Shown piece after piece: positions 17,593 to 25,394 of a stretch of DNA of 64,000 nt (position 1 is the stretch's first letter; the number at the start of each line of letters is the position of its first letter). Source of the DNA: Comamonas sp. B21-038 (GTDB taxonomy: Bacteria > Pseudomonadota > Gammaproteobacteria > Burkholderiales > Burkholderiaceae_C); contig NZ_CP092462.1 in assembly GCF_022387135.1 (NCBI RefSeq), positions 1,426,001 to 1,490,000 of the forward strand, read 5' to 3'. The translations under genes and the position numbers were made by a program. The notes under the pieces are model-generated. The model made no database searches. It saw only the letters and a program-made list of their open reading frames with translations, and was not told the origin of the DNA.

Positions 17593-18762
17593 GTGCCCAC
17601 ACCGCCTCTGCAGACCATGACGATGACCGAGCCTGTTTCCCCACTCCCGCCGGGCCGCTCGCCCGCTGCCCGCGCCTGGCGCCGTTTCAAGTCCAACAAG
17701 CTGGGCTTTTACAGCCTGCTGCTGTTTGTGGTGCTGGTGGTGCTCAGCCTGTTTGCCGAGCTGATCAGCAACGACAAGCCGCTCGTCGTGCGCTACGAGG
17801 GGCAGACCTATTTTCCGCTCGCCAAGGACTACCCCGAGACCACGTTTGGCGGCGATTTCCACACCGCCACCGACTACCTGGACCCCTTCATCCAGCAGCA
17901 ACTGGGCAAGGATGGCAACTGGGCGCTCTTTCCGCTCAACCGTTATGGCCCCAACACCATCAACTACTTTGCCAAGTCACCCACGCCGTCGGCACCATCG
18001 GCCGACAACTGGCTGGGCACCGATGACCGGGGGCGTGATCTGCTGGCCCAACTGATCTACGGTTTTCGGGTCAGCGTGCTGTTTGGCTTGGCGCTGACGG
18101 CGGTGGGCACGGTGATCGGCGTGCTGACGGGTGCCATACAGGGCTTTTTCGGCGGCAAGGTGGACCTGATGTTCCAGCGCTTTACCGAGATATGGGGCGC
18201 CATGCCGGTGCTGTACCTGCTGATCATCTTCAGTGCCGTGCTGGCCCCCAGCGCTGCGCTGCTGCTGGTGCTGCTGGCCTTGTTCGGCTGGATGGCGCTG
18301 TCGGACTATGTGCGGGTGGAGTTTCTGCGCAACCGCCAGATGGACTATGTGAAATCGGCGCGGGCGCTGGGCGTTCCCAGCTGGAAAATCATGTGGCGCC
18401 ACATTCTGCCCAACAGCATGACGCCGGTGGTCACGTTCCTGCCGTTCCAGATGAGCGCCTCGATTCTGACCTTGACCTCGCTGGATTTCCTGGGCCTGGG
18501 TGTGCCGCCCGGCACGCCGAGTCTGGGCGAGTTGCTGAGCCAGGGCAAGAACAGCATCGACGCCTGGTGGATATCGCTGGCCACCTTTGCGGTGCTGGTC
18601 GGCACCTTGCTGCTGCTGACCTTTATGGGCGATGCGCTGCGGGATGCGCTGGACCCGCGCAAGCAGCTCAATGCGCCCCGTGCGGGCGCAGCGCCGGTGG
18701 CAGTGCCAGCCCAGCCAGCCGCACCAGCCGGCGCAGATGCCCAGGAGGCCCGCCATGCTTGA
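17593..18762 (+). CDS. yejE: peptide ABC transporter permease YejE
   Basis: The second permease of the Yej importer, about 389 residues. The N-terminal RAWRRFKSNKLGFYSLLLF is the family opening. A large periplasmic insert (residues about 50-145, with DKPLVVRYEGQTYFPLAKDYPET) distinguishes YejE from DppC. The EAA loop reads SARALGVPSWKIMWRHILPN, and LTLTSLDFLGLGVPPGTPSLGE follows. A perfect AGGAGG at 17581-17586 lies six bases before GTG 17593, which I take as the start. ATG 17617 and 17623 are in frame but badly placed for that site. The C-terminal Ala/Pro-rich tail overlaps yejF by eight bases. Confidence 0.92.
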   Translation: MPTPPLQTMTMTEPVSPLPPGRSPAARAWRRFKSNKLGFYSLLLFVVLVVLSLFAELISNDKPLVVRYEGQTYFPLAKDYPETTFGGDFHTATDYLDPFIQQQLGKDGNWALFPLNRYGPNTINYFAKSPTPSAPSADNWLGTDDRGRDLLAQLIYGFRVSVLFGLALTAVGTVIGVLTGAIQGFFGGKVDLMFQRFTEIWGAMPVLYLLIIFSAVLAPSAALLLVLLALFGWMALSDYVRVEFLRNRQMDYVKSARALGVPSWKIMWRHILPNSMTPVVTFLPFQMSASILTLTSLDFLGLGVPPGTPSLGELLSQGKNSIDAWWISLATFAVLVGTLLLLTFMGDALRDALDPRKQLNAPRAGAAPVAVPAQPAAPAGADAQEARHA

Positions 18763-20392
18763 GCCAACACAAGCCCCGGTGGCGGTGCCCGCGCCGCTAT
18801 TGCAGGTCAACCACCTCCATGTGGGCTTTGGCGGCCAGGATGTGGTCAAGGACCTGAGTTTTTGCATCCAGGCTGGCGAGAAGCTGGCGCTGGTCGGAGA
18901 GTCCGGCTCGGGCAAGACGATCACAGCGCTGTCGCTGCTGCGCCTGGTGGGTGAGGCCCAGCTGCGCGGCGAAGCGCTGATGGGCGGGCGCAATCTGCTG
19001 CAGATCTCCGAGCGCGAGATTCAAGCGGTGCGGGGCGACGAGATTGCGGTGATCTTTCAGGAGCCGATGACGGCGCTGAACCCGCTGATGACCATCGGCG
19101 CGCAGATTGCCGAGGTGCTGCAGCTCAAGCAGGGGCTGAGCGACAAGGCGGCCTGGGAGCAGGCCGTGCAGCTGCTGGCCACCACCGGCATTGCCGAGCC
19201 GCAGCGCCGCGCCGGCAGCTATCCGCACCAGCTCAGCGGTGGCCAGCGCCAGCGCGCGATGATTGCGATGGCGCTGGCCTGCCGGCCCAAGCTGCTGATC
19301 GCCGATGAACCCACCACCGCGCTGGATGTGAGCCTGCGCGGCCAGATCCTGGAGCTGCTGGGGGACTTGCAACGCCAGACCGGCATGGCCGTGCTGATGA
19401 TCACCCATGACCTGCCGCTGGTGCGCCATTTCGCCGACCGGGTGGCCGTGATGGAGAAGGGCCGGTTGGTCGAGCAGGGCGCCGTGGCCGAGGTGTTTGC
19501 CGCGCCCCAGCATGCCTACACCCAAAAGCTGCTGGCCAGCACGCCCCAGCGCCAGGTCGTGGCCCGCCAGCCCGAGGCGCCGGCGGTGCTGCAGGCACGT
19601 GACCTGCATGTAGCCTATGCGACGCCGCTGCCGGGCTTTGCCGGCTGGTTCCGCAAGGGCCGGTTTGAGGCGGTGCGCGGCGCCAGCCTTCGCCTGGCCC
19701 GGGGCCAGACCCTGGGCGTGATTGGCGAATCGGGCTCGGGCAAATCCACCCTGGCCCAGGCGATCCTGGGTCTGCTGCCCAGCGAGGGTGAGCTGCGCAT
19801 TGGCGAACAGGCCTGGCAGTTGCCGGCGCAGCGCAACAGTGCCGCCAACCAGCAACTGCGCCGCCAGGTGCAGGTGGTGTTCCAGGACCCGTTCTCGTCG
19901 TTGTCGCCACGCATGACGGTGCAGGAGATTGTGGGCGAAGGCCTGCAACTGGCGCAGCCCCACCTGGCCGCTGCCGGGCTGCAGCAGCAGGTGCGGGCGC
20001 TCCTGCAGGAGGTGGGCATGACCGAGGCCCAATTCCCGGGCCTGCTCGACCGCTATCCGCATGAGTTCTCGGGTGGCCAGCGCCAGCGCCTGGCCATTGC
20101 CCGTGCGCTGATCGTAGACCCTGACATTCTGGTGCTGGACGAGCCTACCAGCGCGCTGGATGTCACCATCCAGCAGCAGGTGCTGGCCTTGCTGCAGCGC
20201 CTGCAGCGTGAACGCGGCCTGAGCTACGTGCTGATCACGCACGATGTGGCGGTGATCCGCGCCATGGCGCATGAGGTGCTGGTGATGAAGGATGGCGAAG
20301 TGGTCGAGAGCGGCGACGTCATGCAGGTGCTGGACGCACCCCGCCAGCCCTACACACAGCGGCTGATGGCGGCGAGCCTGGAGCTGAGCTGA
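18755..20392 (+). CDS. yejF: peptide ABC transporter ATP-binding protein YejF (two ABC domains)
   Basis: A 545-residue ATPase with two fused nucleotide-binding domains that powers YejBE. Domain 1 has Walker A GESGSGKT, signature LSGGQRQR and Walker B LLIADEPTTALD. Domain 2, from about residue 275, has GESGSGKST, FSGGQRQR and ILVLDEPTSALD. The DPP/OPP-type C-terminal extension (PRQPYTQRLM and PQHAYTQKLL) follows each domain. The start ATG 18755 lies inside the yejE 3' end, six bases after AGGAGG (18743-18748), so translation is coupled. Both catalytic sites look intact. Confidence 0.95.
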   Translation: MLEPTQAPVAVPAPLLQVNHLHVGFGGQDVVKDLSFCIQAGEKLALVGESGSGKTITALSLLRLVGEAQLRGEALMGGRNLLQISEREIQAVRGDEIAVIFQEPMTALNPLMTIGAQIAEVLQLKQGLSDKAAWEQAVQLLATTGIAEPQRRAGSYPHQLSGGQRQRAMIAMALACRPKLLIADEPTTALDVSLRGQILELLGDLQRQTGMAVLMITHDLPLVRHFADRVAVMEKGRLVEQGAVAEVFAAPQHAYTQKLLASTPQRQVVARQPEAPAVLQARDLHVAYATPLPGFAGWFRKGRFEAVRGASLRLARGQTLGVIGESGSGKSTLAQAILGLLPSEGELRIGEQAWQLPAQRNSAANQQLRRQVQVVFQDPFSSLSPRMTVQEIVGEGLQLAQPHLAAAGLQQQVRALLQEVGMTEAQFPGLLDRYPHEFSGGQRQRLAIARALIVDPDILVLDEPTSALDVTIQQQVLALLQRLQRERGLSYVLITHDVAVIRAMAHEVLVMKDGEVVESGDVMQVLDAPRQPYTQRLMAASLELS

Positions 20393-20462
20393 CATTCCCC
20401 ATGACACAGATTGATGTAGCGGCAGGCCGCCCAGAGGCGCCTGCGCGAGCACTTGGACATCC

Positions 20463-21248
20463 ATGACAGAACTACTGCAAGTGACCGGTTTGGGCAAGCG
20501 CTTTGGCGGCGTGCAGGCCGTGGCGGACGTGGGCTTTACGCTGCGCCGCGGCGAGGTGCTGGCGCTGATAGGCCCCAATGGCGCGGGCAAGACGACCACC
20601 TTCAACATGCTGGGCGGGCAGCTGGTGCCCGATGCCGGCAGCATGCTGCTTAACGGCACCGCCCTGGGGGGCAAGCGGCCCCGTGAGATCTGGCGCCTCG
20701 GAGTAGGGCGCACCTTCCAGATTGCCGAGACCTTCGCCTCACTGACGGTGGCCGAGAATGTGCAGATGGCTTTGCTGTCTGCTGCGGGCCGCACTTTTGG
20801 CCTGTGGCAGAAGGCTGCCGGCTTTCAGCGTGACGAAGCACTGGCGTTGCTGGCGCTGGTGGGCATGCAGGACCAGGCCGACCGCGCCTGCAATGCGCTG
20901 GCCTATGGCGATGTGAAACGGGTGGAACTGGCGCTGGCGATGGCCCACAAGCCGGTGCTGCTGCTGATGGACGAGCCCACGGCCGGCATGGCGCAGGCCG
21001 AACGCCTGCAACTGATGGCGCTGACCCGGCAACTGGCCCGCGAGCGCGACATGGCCGTGCTGTTTACCGAGCACAGCATGGATGTCGTCTTTGCCTATGC
21101 CGACCGCATCATTGTGCTGGCGCGGGGCCGGCTGATTGCCGAGGGCCAACCGGAGGAGGTGCGGCGCAACCCCGAGGTGCAAGCGGTGTACCTGGGCAAG
21201 GGCAGCACTTACGACAGTGACGGCATGCGCCAGGAGTCCGCCTTATGA
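20463..21248 (+). CDS. livG: ABC transporter ATP-binding protein, LivG-type
   Basis: A 261-residue ATPase of the branched-chain amino acid (HAAT) or urea transporter class. It carries Walker A GPNGAGKTTTFNMLGG, a LivG-type signature ALAYGDVKRVELALAMA, Walker B VLLLMDEPTAGM and the LivG helical insert around residues 110-135. It overlaps the following LivF gene by four bases. No permease (LivH/LivM) or periplasmic receptor gene accompanies the pair here: yejF lies upstream and a lipocalin downstream. The substrate is therefore open, and the symbol only indicates the subfamily. It lies 70 bases behind yejF on the same strand. Confidence 0.88.
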   Translation: MTELLQVTGLGKRFGGVQAVADVGFTLRRGEVLALIGPNGAGKTTTFNMLGGQLVPDAGSMLLNGTALGGKRPREIWRLGVGRTFQIAETFASLTVAENVQMALLSAAGRTFGLWQKAAGFQRDEALALLALVGMQDQADRACNALAYGDVKRVELALAMAHKPVLLLMDEPTAGMAQAERLQLMALTRQLARERDMAVLFTEHSMDVVFAYADRIIVLARGRLIAEGQPEEVRRNPEVQAVYLGKGSTYDSDGMRQESAL

Positions 21249-21997
21249 ACACGCAGACCCCCGATGCAACAGCTGAACTGCTGCTGCAGGTGAGCCAGCT
21301 CAACGCCTGGTACGGCGAGGCCCACATTTTGTTTGATGTGGGCCTGGAGGTGCGGCGTGGCGAGGTCGTGGCCCTGATGGGCCGCAATGGTGCGGGCAAG
21401 TCCACCACGCTCAAGGCCATCATGGGCCTGGTAGAGCGGCGCAAGGGCAGCGTACAGTTCATGGGCCAGAACATTGCGCAGGCCGACTCTTGGCGTATAG
21501 CGCGCCTCGGGCTAGGCTATGTGCCCGAAGAGCGCCGCATCTTCAGCGGTCTGACGGTGCTGGAAAACCTGGAGGTGGGCCGCCAGCCCGCCCGCCGCTG
21601 GGCCGATGGCAGCCAGGCCAGTGCGTGGACGGTCGACGAGTTGCTGGCGTTCTTTCCCAATCTGGCAGCCATGCCGCAGCGTCCAGGAGGGCAGATGAGT
21701 GGCGGCGAGCAGCAGATGCTCACCGTTGCCCGCACGCTCATGGGCAATCCCTACATGGTGCTGCTCGACGAGCCCTCCGAGGGCGTGGCGCCTGTCATCG
21801 TCGAGCAGATGGCACAGATGATCCTGCAGCTCAAGCAGCGCGGCGTGAGCATTCTGCTGTGTGAGCAAAACCTGCACTTTGCACGTCTGGTGAGCGACCG
21901 GGCCTATGTGCTGGAGAAAGGGACGATCCAGTTTGCCGGCAGCATGCAGGCGCTGATCGATGAGGAGCGTGCTGGCGCCAAGCGGATCGGCGTCTGA
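21245..21997 (+). CDS. livF: ABC transporter ATP-binding protein, LivF-type
   Basis: A 250-residue partner ATPase of the preceding gene. It contains VSQLNAWYGEAHILFDVGLE at the start, Walker A GRNGAGKSTTLKAIMG, the LivF-typical GYVPEERRIFSGLTVLENL, signature MSGGEQQMLTVARTL and Walker B MVLLDEPSEGVAP. Its ATG overlaps the LivG stop (ATGA). A hairpin without a clear U-tract follows the stop. The HAAT assignment comes from these motifs; the cargo cannot be told because the membrane and receptor subunits are not in this window. Confidence 0.88.
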   Translation: MNTQTPDATAELLLQVSQLNAWYGEAHILFDVGLEVRRGEVVALMGRNGAGKSTTLKAIMGLVERRKGSVQFMGQNIAQADSWRIARLGLGYVPEERRIFSGLTVLENLEVGRQPARRWADGSQASAWTVDELLAFFPNLAAMPQRPGGQMSGGEQQMLTVARTLMGNPYMVLLDEPSEGVAPVIVEQMAQMILQLKQRGVSILLCEQNLHFARLVSDRAYVLEKGTIQFAGSMQALIDEERAGAKRIGV

Positions 21998-22016
21998 AAC
22001 GCCATCCGGCAAAGCA

Positions 22017-22043
22017 AAGCCTGCACGCGGCACGTGCAGGCTT
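22017..22043 (+). terminator. hairpin after livF
   Basis: AAGCCTGCACG and its perfect complement, with a five-base loop, lie 19 bases after the livF stop. Eleven G/C-rich pairs would make a strong RNA hairpin. No U-tract follows (GGGTGCC), so intrinsic termination is uncertain. Confidence 0.45.
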
Positions 22044-22229
22044 GGGTGCCGCTGCAGCGATTGAAGGGGGCTGCGGCCTGGAGCCGTTAACACGACCGAG
22101 CAAACCGAAGGTTTGCGATTGAAGTTGGGCGCCCCCGACAACGCGTCAAGCCGCTGGCAGTACAGCAGTACGAACAGGCTTGGCGCGGCCGGCGAGGCAA
22201 CGACGTGTCAAGGCTTGTGTTGGCGGCGC

Positions 22230-22832
22230 TTACCAGTGGCCCGTGGGATTGACGCCGTCCTGCATCACCCAATGGATGCGTGAGGTCTCCACGCCCATCA
22301 GTGCGGCCTGGTGCACCAGCATGTCGGTGGTCTTGCCGTCGAGCACGGGCTTGCGCGAGAGCAGCTTGAAGGAGTCGGTGGTGTCGCCCATCAGCATGGC
22401 CCAGCGGTATTCGGGATCGATCGCGACCACATGGTAGCCCTCGTGGAAGGGTCCCATGAACGAGGCTTTCATCGCGCCAAAGTGGGGCGCGCCGACAAAG
22501 CGGGCAATGCCATGGCCTTCCACCCAGCGGTGGGTGCCTGCATGAAAGCCCCGGGTGGTGATGCCCAGGCTGCCGTCGCTCAGCAGTTCGTATTCGACGC
22601 GTGAACGTGTCAGCGGCTTGCCCAGACCGCGTTCGATGCGGGCGATCTCATACCAGTCGCCGACAAAGCGCTCAACATCAAAGTCGGCCACCGGCTCAAT
22701 CAGGTCGACCGGCACGACTTTGCGGGAGCGCTTGCTGGTCCACCAGTAAACGGCCAACGCTGCAACACCCGCTGCTACGGGGAGCCAGAGGGAGCGCTGC
22801 TGCGGTCGTTGTTGATGATCGAGCTCGTGCAT
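22230..22832 (-). CDS. lipocalin family protein (Blc-like) with N-terminal membrane anchor
   Basis: A 200-residue protein. Residues about 14-33 are hydrophobic (LWLPVAAGVAALAVYWW) and followed by basic residues, suggesting an uncleaved anchor in the inner membrane. This contrasts with E. coli Blc, which is a lipoprotein. The lipocalin barrel starts with DFDVERFVGDWYEIARIERG, the GxW motif of the family. ATTRGFHAGTHRW-like, FMGPFHEGYHVVAIDPEYRWAM and GDTTDSFKLLSRKP segments follow. Bacterial lipocalins bind lysophospholipids or fatty acids and act in envelope stress. The start is ATG 22832; a TTG six bases earlier is in frame. The last residues (DGVNPTGHW) are family-like. Confidence 0.88.
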   Translation of the reverse strand: MHELDHQQRPQQRSLWLPVAAGVAALAVYWWTSKRSRKVVPVDLIEPVADFDVERFVGDWYEIARIERGLGKPLTRSRVEYELLSDGSLGITTRGFHAGTHRWVEGHGIARFVGAPHFGAMKASFMGPFHEGYHVVAIDPEYRWAMLMGDTTDSFKLLSRKPVLDGKTTDMLVHQAALMGVETSRIHWVMQDGVNPTGHW

Positions 22833-23053
22833 AAGCAAATATTCCTTGTTTTGTTTTATGAATCCTAACCAGATAGCAGTAATTTACAAGCTGGTAGAGC
22901 GGGCCAAATGTAAGCAAAGCGCCTGATTTGCGGGCTCCGCTTGCGGCGTGCATGCCTAATTTCGCACCCAGCCATCGGAATTAGCAGGTATTTTTATCTG
23001 CTCGCCTGGCATCTGTGGCCTAATGTCGGTTTTGTTTATCGCGAGGTCCCAGG

Positions 23054-23224
23054 ATGGGCAACAAAATCGTTACGGAAGCTGACCGCAAGTTCACCCCCCA
23101 ACCGGCCCTGCCTAACGGCAAGAGCCTGCCTACCGCTGGCCGTGGCCAACAGGTCAGCCGTGCCCGTGGCACCGCTACCCGTTCCAAGAAGAACCCAGGC
23201 AAGCGTACGCACAAGGGCGGTTGA
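23054..23224 (+). CDS. small basic protein of unknown function (56 residues)
   Basis: A short gene with good coding signs: ATG 23054 seven bases after CGAGG (23042-23046), and a clean stop at 23222-23224. The product begins MGNKIVTEADRKFTP and ends SKKNPGKRTHKGG. It has about 14 Lys/Arg residues, is rich in Gly, Pro, Ser and Thr, and has no hydrophobic segment or cysteine. It is probably a disordered cytoplasmic protein that binds nucleic acid or another acidic partner; this is inferred from charge only. I do not recognise a characterised family, although I would expect homologues in Comamonadaceae. A 14-bp stem-loop and an intrinsic terminator follow, so it may be a single-gene transcript. 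Confidence 0.75.
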   Translation: MGNKIVTEADRKFTPQPALPNGKSLPTAGRGQQVSRARGTATRSKKNPGKRTHKGG

Positions 23225-23247
23225 TACCGCATACCGGTTTTGCCCCG

Positions 23248-23288
23248 TCCGCATGCCGCGCTTGCCACGATCAGGCGCGGCATGCGGA
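23248..23288 (+). repeat. 14-bp perfect inverted repeat after the small basic gene
   Basis: TCCGCATGCCGCGC at 23248-23261 pairs perfectly with 23275-23288 around a 13-base loop. It lies between the small gene and a separate terminator, so it would form a stable stem at the 3' end of that mRNA. Its function is unknown. Confidence 0.7.
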
Positions 23289-23309
23289 TGGTGCCTTTTC
23301 GGTAAGAAA

Positions 23310-23333
23310 GAGCCCGCTTTGGCGGGCTTTTTT
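23310..23333. terminator. intrinsic terminator between the small basic gene and cbpM
   Basis: AGCCCGC, a TTTG loop, GCGGGCT and then T6. The opposite strand also has an A-rich flank, so it may serve the convergent cbpM as well. Confidence 0.85.
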
Positions 23334-23352
23334 GCGTCTGTGCAAAGGGACT

Positions 23353-23673
23353 TCAGCGCTGCAGGCGGCGGCGCAGCTCCAGCACCTCTTCCATCAGGTC
23401 GACAGTCAATGCGGCCAATTGCGGGTCGGCGTCATAGGTGTGCTCCAGCATCGCAACGCGGCGCGCGCGAACGATGCAGGTAGCGGCAAAGCGCCAGCTG
23501 GTGACCGCATCGGGGTTGCGCGTGCCCGTGCTGGGCGTCAGCACGCCATCGACGACACGGGCCTGCACCCAGTCCAGATTGCGTTGGCAGGCCTGCGCCA
23601 GGCTGGCGGCATCCAGGCTGTCGTCGTCGATGATCTGCACAGTGGTGGTGTGTACGGTGGTGGTGTGGGGCAT
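23353..23673 (-). CDS. cbpM: chaperone modulator CbpM
   Basis: A 106-residue protein of the CbpM family, which binds the J-domain of CbpA and inhibits its co-chaperone and DNA-binding activities. The family pattern is visible: an early SLDAASLAQACQRNLDWVQARVVDG segment, a central region with CIVRARRVAMLEHTYDADPQLAALTV, and a C-terminal helix DLMEEVLELRRRLQR. The start ATG 23673 is two bases after the cbpA stop, so the pair cbpA-cbpM is coupled as in enterobacteria. Because cbpA is frameshifted, the partner of this protein may be missing or altered. Confidence 0.88.
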   Translation of the reverse strand: MPHTTTVHTTTVQIIDDDSLDAASLAQACQRNLDWVQARVVDGVLTPSTGTRNPDAVTSWRFAATCIVRARRVAMLEHTYDADPQLAALTVDLMEEVLELRRRLQR

Positions 23674-23675
23674 GG

Positions 23676-24637
23676 TTACGCTCCTTGGCGAGGCTGGAAC
23701 TGGGGAAAGGCCTGGGCAAAGGCGGTATAGGCGGCGCGTTCCTCCTCGGTGGTTGCTGGCGGGATGTGCAGCTGCAGCTCCAGGTACAGGTCGCCAGGTG
23801 TGGCAGCGGGCAGGCCCTTGCCCTTGATGCGCAGCTTGCGCCCGGCCGACCAGCCCGCCGGAATGCGCACCTCCAGCGTGCCTGCGGGGGTGTGCACCTC
23901 GGCGCTACCGCCCAGTGCCGCTTCCCAGGGGCTGACGGCCATCGGCATATAGACATCCTTGCCTTCGGCGCGCCAGCGCTTGTCAGCGCGAAAGTGCACT
24001 TCCAGCAGCAGATCGCCCGCCGGGCCACCCTGGTACCCGGGTCCGCCCTGACCGGCCAGACGAATCATCTGCCCTTCGCGCACGCCGGCGGGGATCTTGA
24101 CCTGCAGCTGGCGTTCCTGGCTGCGCACCTCGCCCTCGCCGGTGATCTCCTGGCCGTGCAGGGTCAGCATGCGCTCGCTGCCGCGGTAGCTGTCCGTCAG
24201 GTCCAGCTCGATGCTGGCGTGCTGGTCTTCGCCCCGCATGGTGGCACGCGGCCCGCCCGCAGGGCCGCCGCGTTGCCCCCGTGCAGCGTCGCCAAACATC
24301 TGGCGAAAGAAATCGCTGTAATCCGCATCCCCGCCCATGCTTTGGCGGCGAAACTGGAAATCACCGCTGTCAAAGCCCTCGGCACCCCGGAAGGGGTTGC
24401 CCGCGCCGGACGCAAAACCGCGCGGAGCGTCGAGCATCGCGTCGTACTCAGCGCGCTTTTCCGCATCCGACAGCACGGCATTGGCCTCGTTGACTGCGGC
24501 CATGCGCTGCTGGGCGTCTTTTTCCTTGCTCAGGTCCGGGTGGTATTTGCGCGCCAGCTTGCGAAATGCCTTTTTGATCTCGTCTGCGCTGGCCTTTTAT
24601 CCACGCCCAGAACCTCGTAGTAGTTTTTGGAATCCAT
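23676..24637 (-). pseudogene. cbpA: curved DNA-binding J-domain protein CbpA, frameshifted near codon 15
   Basis: CbpA is a DnaJ homologue that works with DnaK and also binds curved DNA. Read leftward from ATG 24637 the frame gives MDSKNYYEVLGVDK and then goes off family. Shifting by one base restores ADEIKKAFRKLARKYHPDL, with the J-domain HPD, and continues without interruption to the stop. The remaining two thirds carry both DnaJ C-terminal barrels, with EITGEGEVRSQERQLQVKIP and GQGGPGYQGG. The total of 962 bases is one short of 321 codons. The simplest reading is loss of one C in an AGCGCC stretch at about 24591-24600 on the plus strand. It could be a true mutation or a sequencing error. 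The zinc-finger domain of DnaJ is absent, as expected for CbpA. Confidence 0.82.
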
Positions 24638-24824
24638 GCCTGCTCCCGAAGATGTGGCAGTTTGCCGTTGTACCTGCAACTGCCCATTGGTCAATCACTT
24701 TCTAGAACTTAGTTGCTTTTGACGCTGATGCAAGTCAGAGAAGCGCGTATTCACAAAGACGTTGGGCCCGTCGGATACCGCAATGGTGGTAAAAATACGC
24801 CTTTGTTTGCGGGATGGGCTTGGT

Positions 24825-25199
24825 ATGACCGACGCTGCGAATGCGCGCTGGCTGGTGGTGTGTTTATGCGCGCAGTGGTGTGGTACCTGCAGCCAGTACC
24901 AGCCGGTGTTCGATGCGCTGGCCAAGGCCTGGCCCGGCATGGACTTTGTCTGGCTCGACGTGGAGGACGAGGAAGAGGCCTTGGGCGAGTTGGACATCAC
25001 GACGTTTCCCACCGTCCTGCTGGGCCGGGGCTCCGACGCGCTGTTTCTGGGCCCGGTCCTGCCCCAGGCCGGTGTGCTGCAGCGCATGCTTGAGCGCTTT
25101 TCGCAGGGCGATGCGCCCGCATTGCCCGGCGGCGATGAGGCCCACGCGCTGCTGCACCGAACGCTGGCCATTGTGCAGGCCCGCAGCGCGCAGGCTTGA
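24825..25199 (+). CDS. thioredoxin family protein
   Basis: A 124-residue thioredoxin-fold protein with the redox motif WCGTC (Cys19 and Cys22) in CLCAQWCGTCSQYQPVFD, DFVWLDVEDEEEALGELDI, then the cis-proline segment TTFPTVLLGRG. A third cysteine lies just before the motif (Cys15). It has no signal peptide, so it should act in the cytoplasm, as a disulfide reductase or specialised thioredoxin. The start is ATG 24825; upstream in-frame starts would add 21 residues without family similarity. It is divergent from cbpA and is the last gene before the rimP operon leader. Confidence 0.85.
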   Translation: MTDAANARWLVVCLCAQWCGTCSQYQPVFDALAKAWPGMDFVWLDVEDEEEALGELDITTFPTVLLGRGSDALFLGPVLPQAGVLQRMLERFSQGDAPALPGGDEAHALLHRTLAIVQARSAQA

Positions 25200-25231
25200 T
25201 CGCCACTGCGCCTAAAAGCCACCCTGCCTCA

Positions 25232-25260
25232 TTGCATCGATACTGGTTTGCCCCTATAAT
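25232..25260 (+). promoter_or_regulatory. sigma-70 promoter ahead of the rimP operon leader
   Basis: TTGCAT at 25232-25237 and a perfect TATAAT at 25255-25260 are separated by 17 bases, close to the ideal sigma-70 promoter. Transcription would begin near 25267, about 128 bases before the rimP start codon. Confidence 0.8.
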
Positions 25261-25271
25261 TGATGTCTACA

Positions 25272-25312
25272 CGACCAACTGGGCGGTGCCAACCGCCCAT
25301 TTTTTTTGGTCG
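25272..25312 (+). terminator. terminator-like hairpin in the rimP leader (possible attenuator)
   Basis: GGGCGGT (25281-25287) pairs with ACCGCCC (25292-25298) and is followed by T8 (25300-25307), a classic intrinsic terminator. An outer pair, CGACCAA (25272-25278) with TTGGTCG (25306-25312), extends the structure and uses the last two T residues. It starts only about five bases after the predicted transcription start. It may end transcripts from the thioredoxin gene, attenuate the rimP operon, or both. Confidence 0.75.
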
Positions 25313-25334
25313 CATGTTTTTCAGCTCGATGCTG

Positions 25335-25353
25335 CGGAATGTGTAACATTCCG
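25335..25353 (+). repeat. 8-bp perfect palindrome in the rimP leader
   Basis: CGGAATGT, loop GTA, ACATTCCG. It lies between the terminator-like hairpin and the rimP start. A T6 run (25365-25370) follows after 11 bases, so this is a second potential regulatory RNA stem. Confidence 0.6.
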
Positions 25354-25394
25354 TGGTTCTCGGGTTTTTTGTATTTGCGGGATAAATAGCACAC

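Noticed and set aside
24700..24720. TTCTAGAA palindrome upstream of cbpA as a heat-shock element
   Set aside because: That motif belongs to eukaryotic heat-shock factor. No RpoH-type promoter (CTTGAA-N13-17-CCCCAT) was recognised before cbpA.
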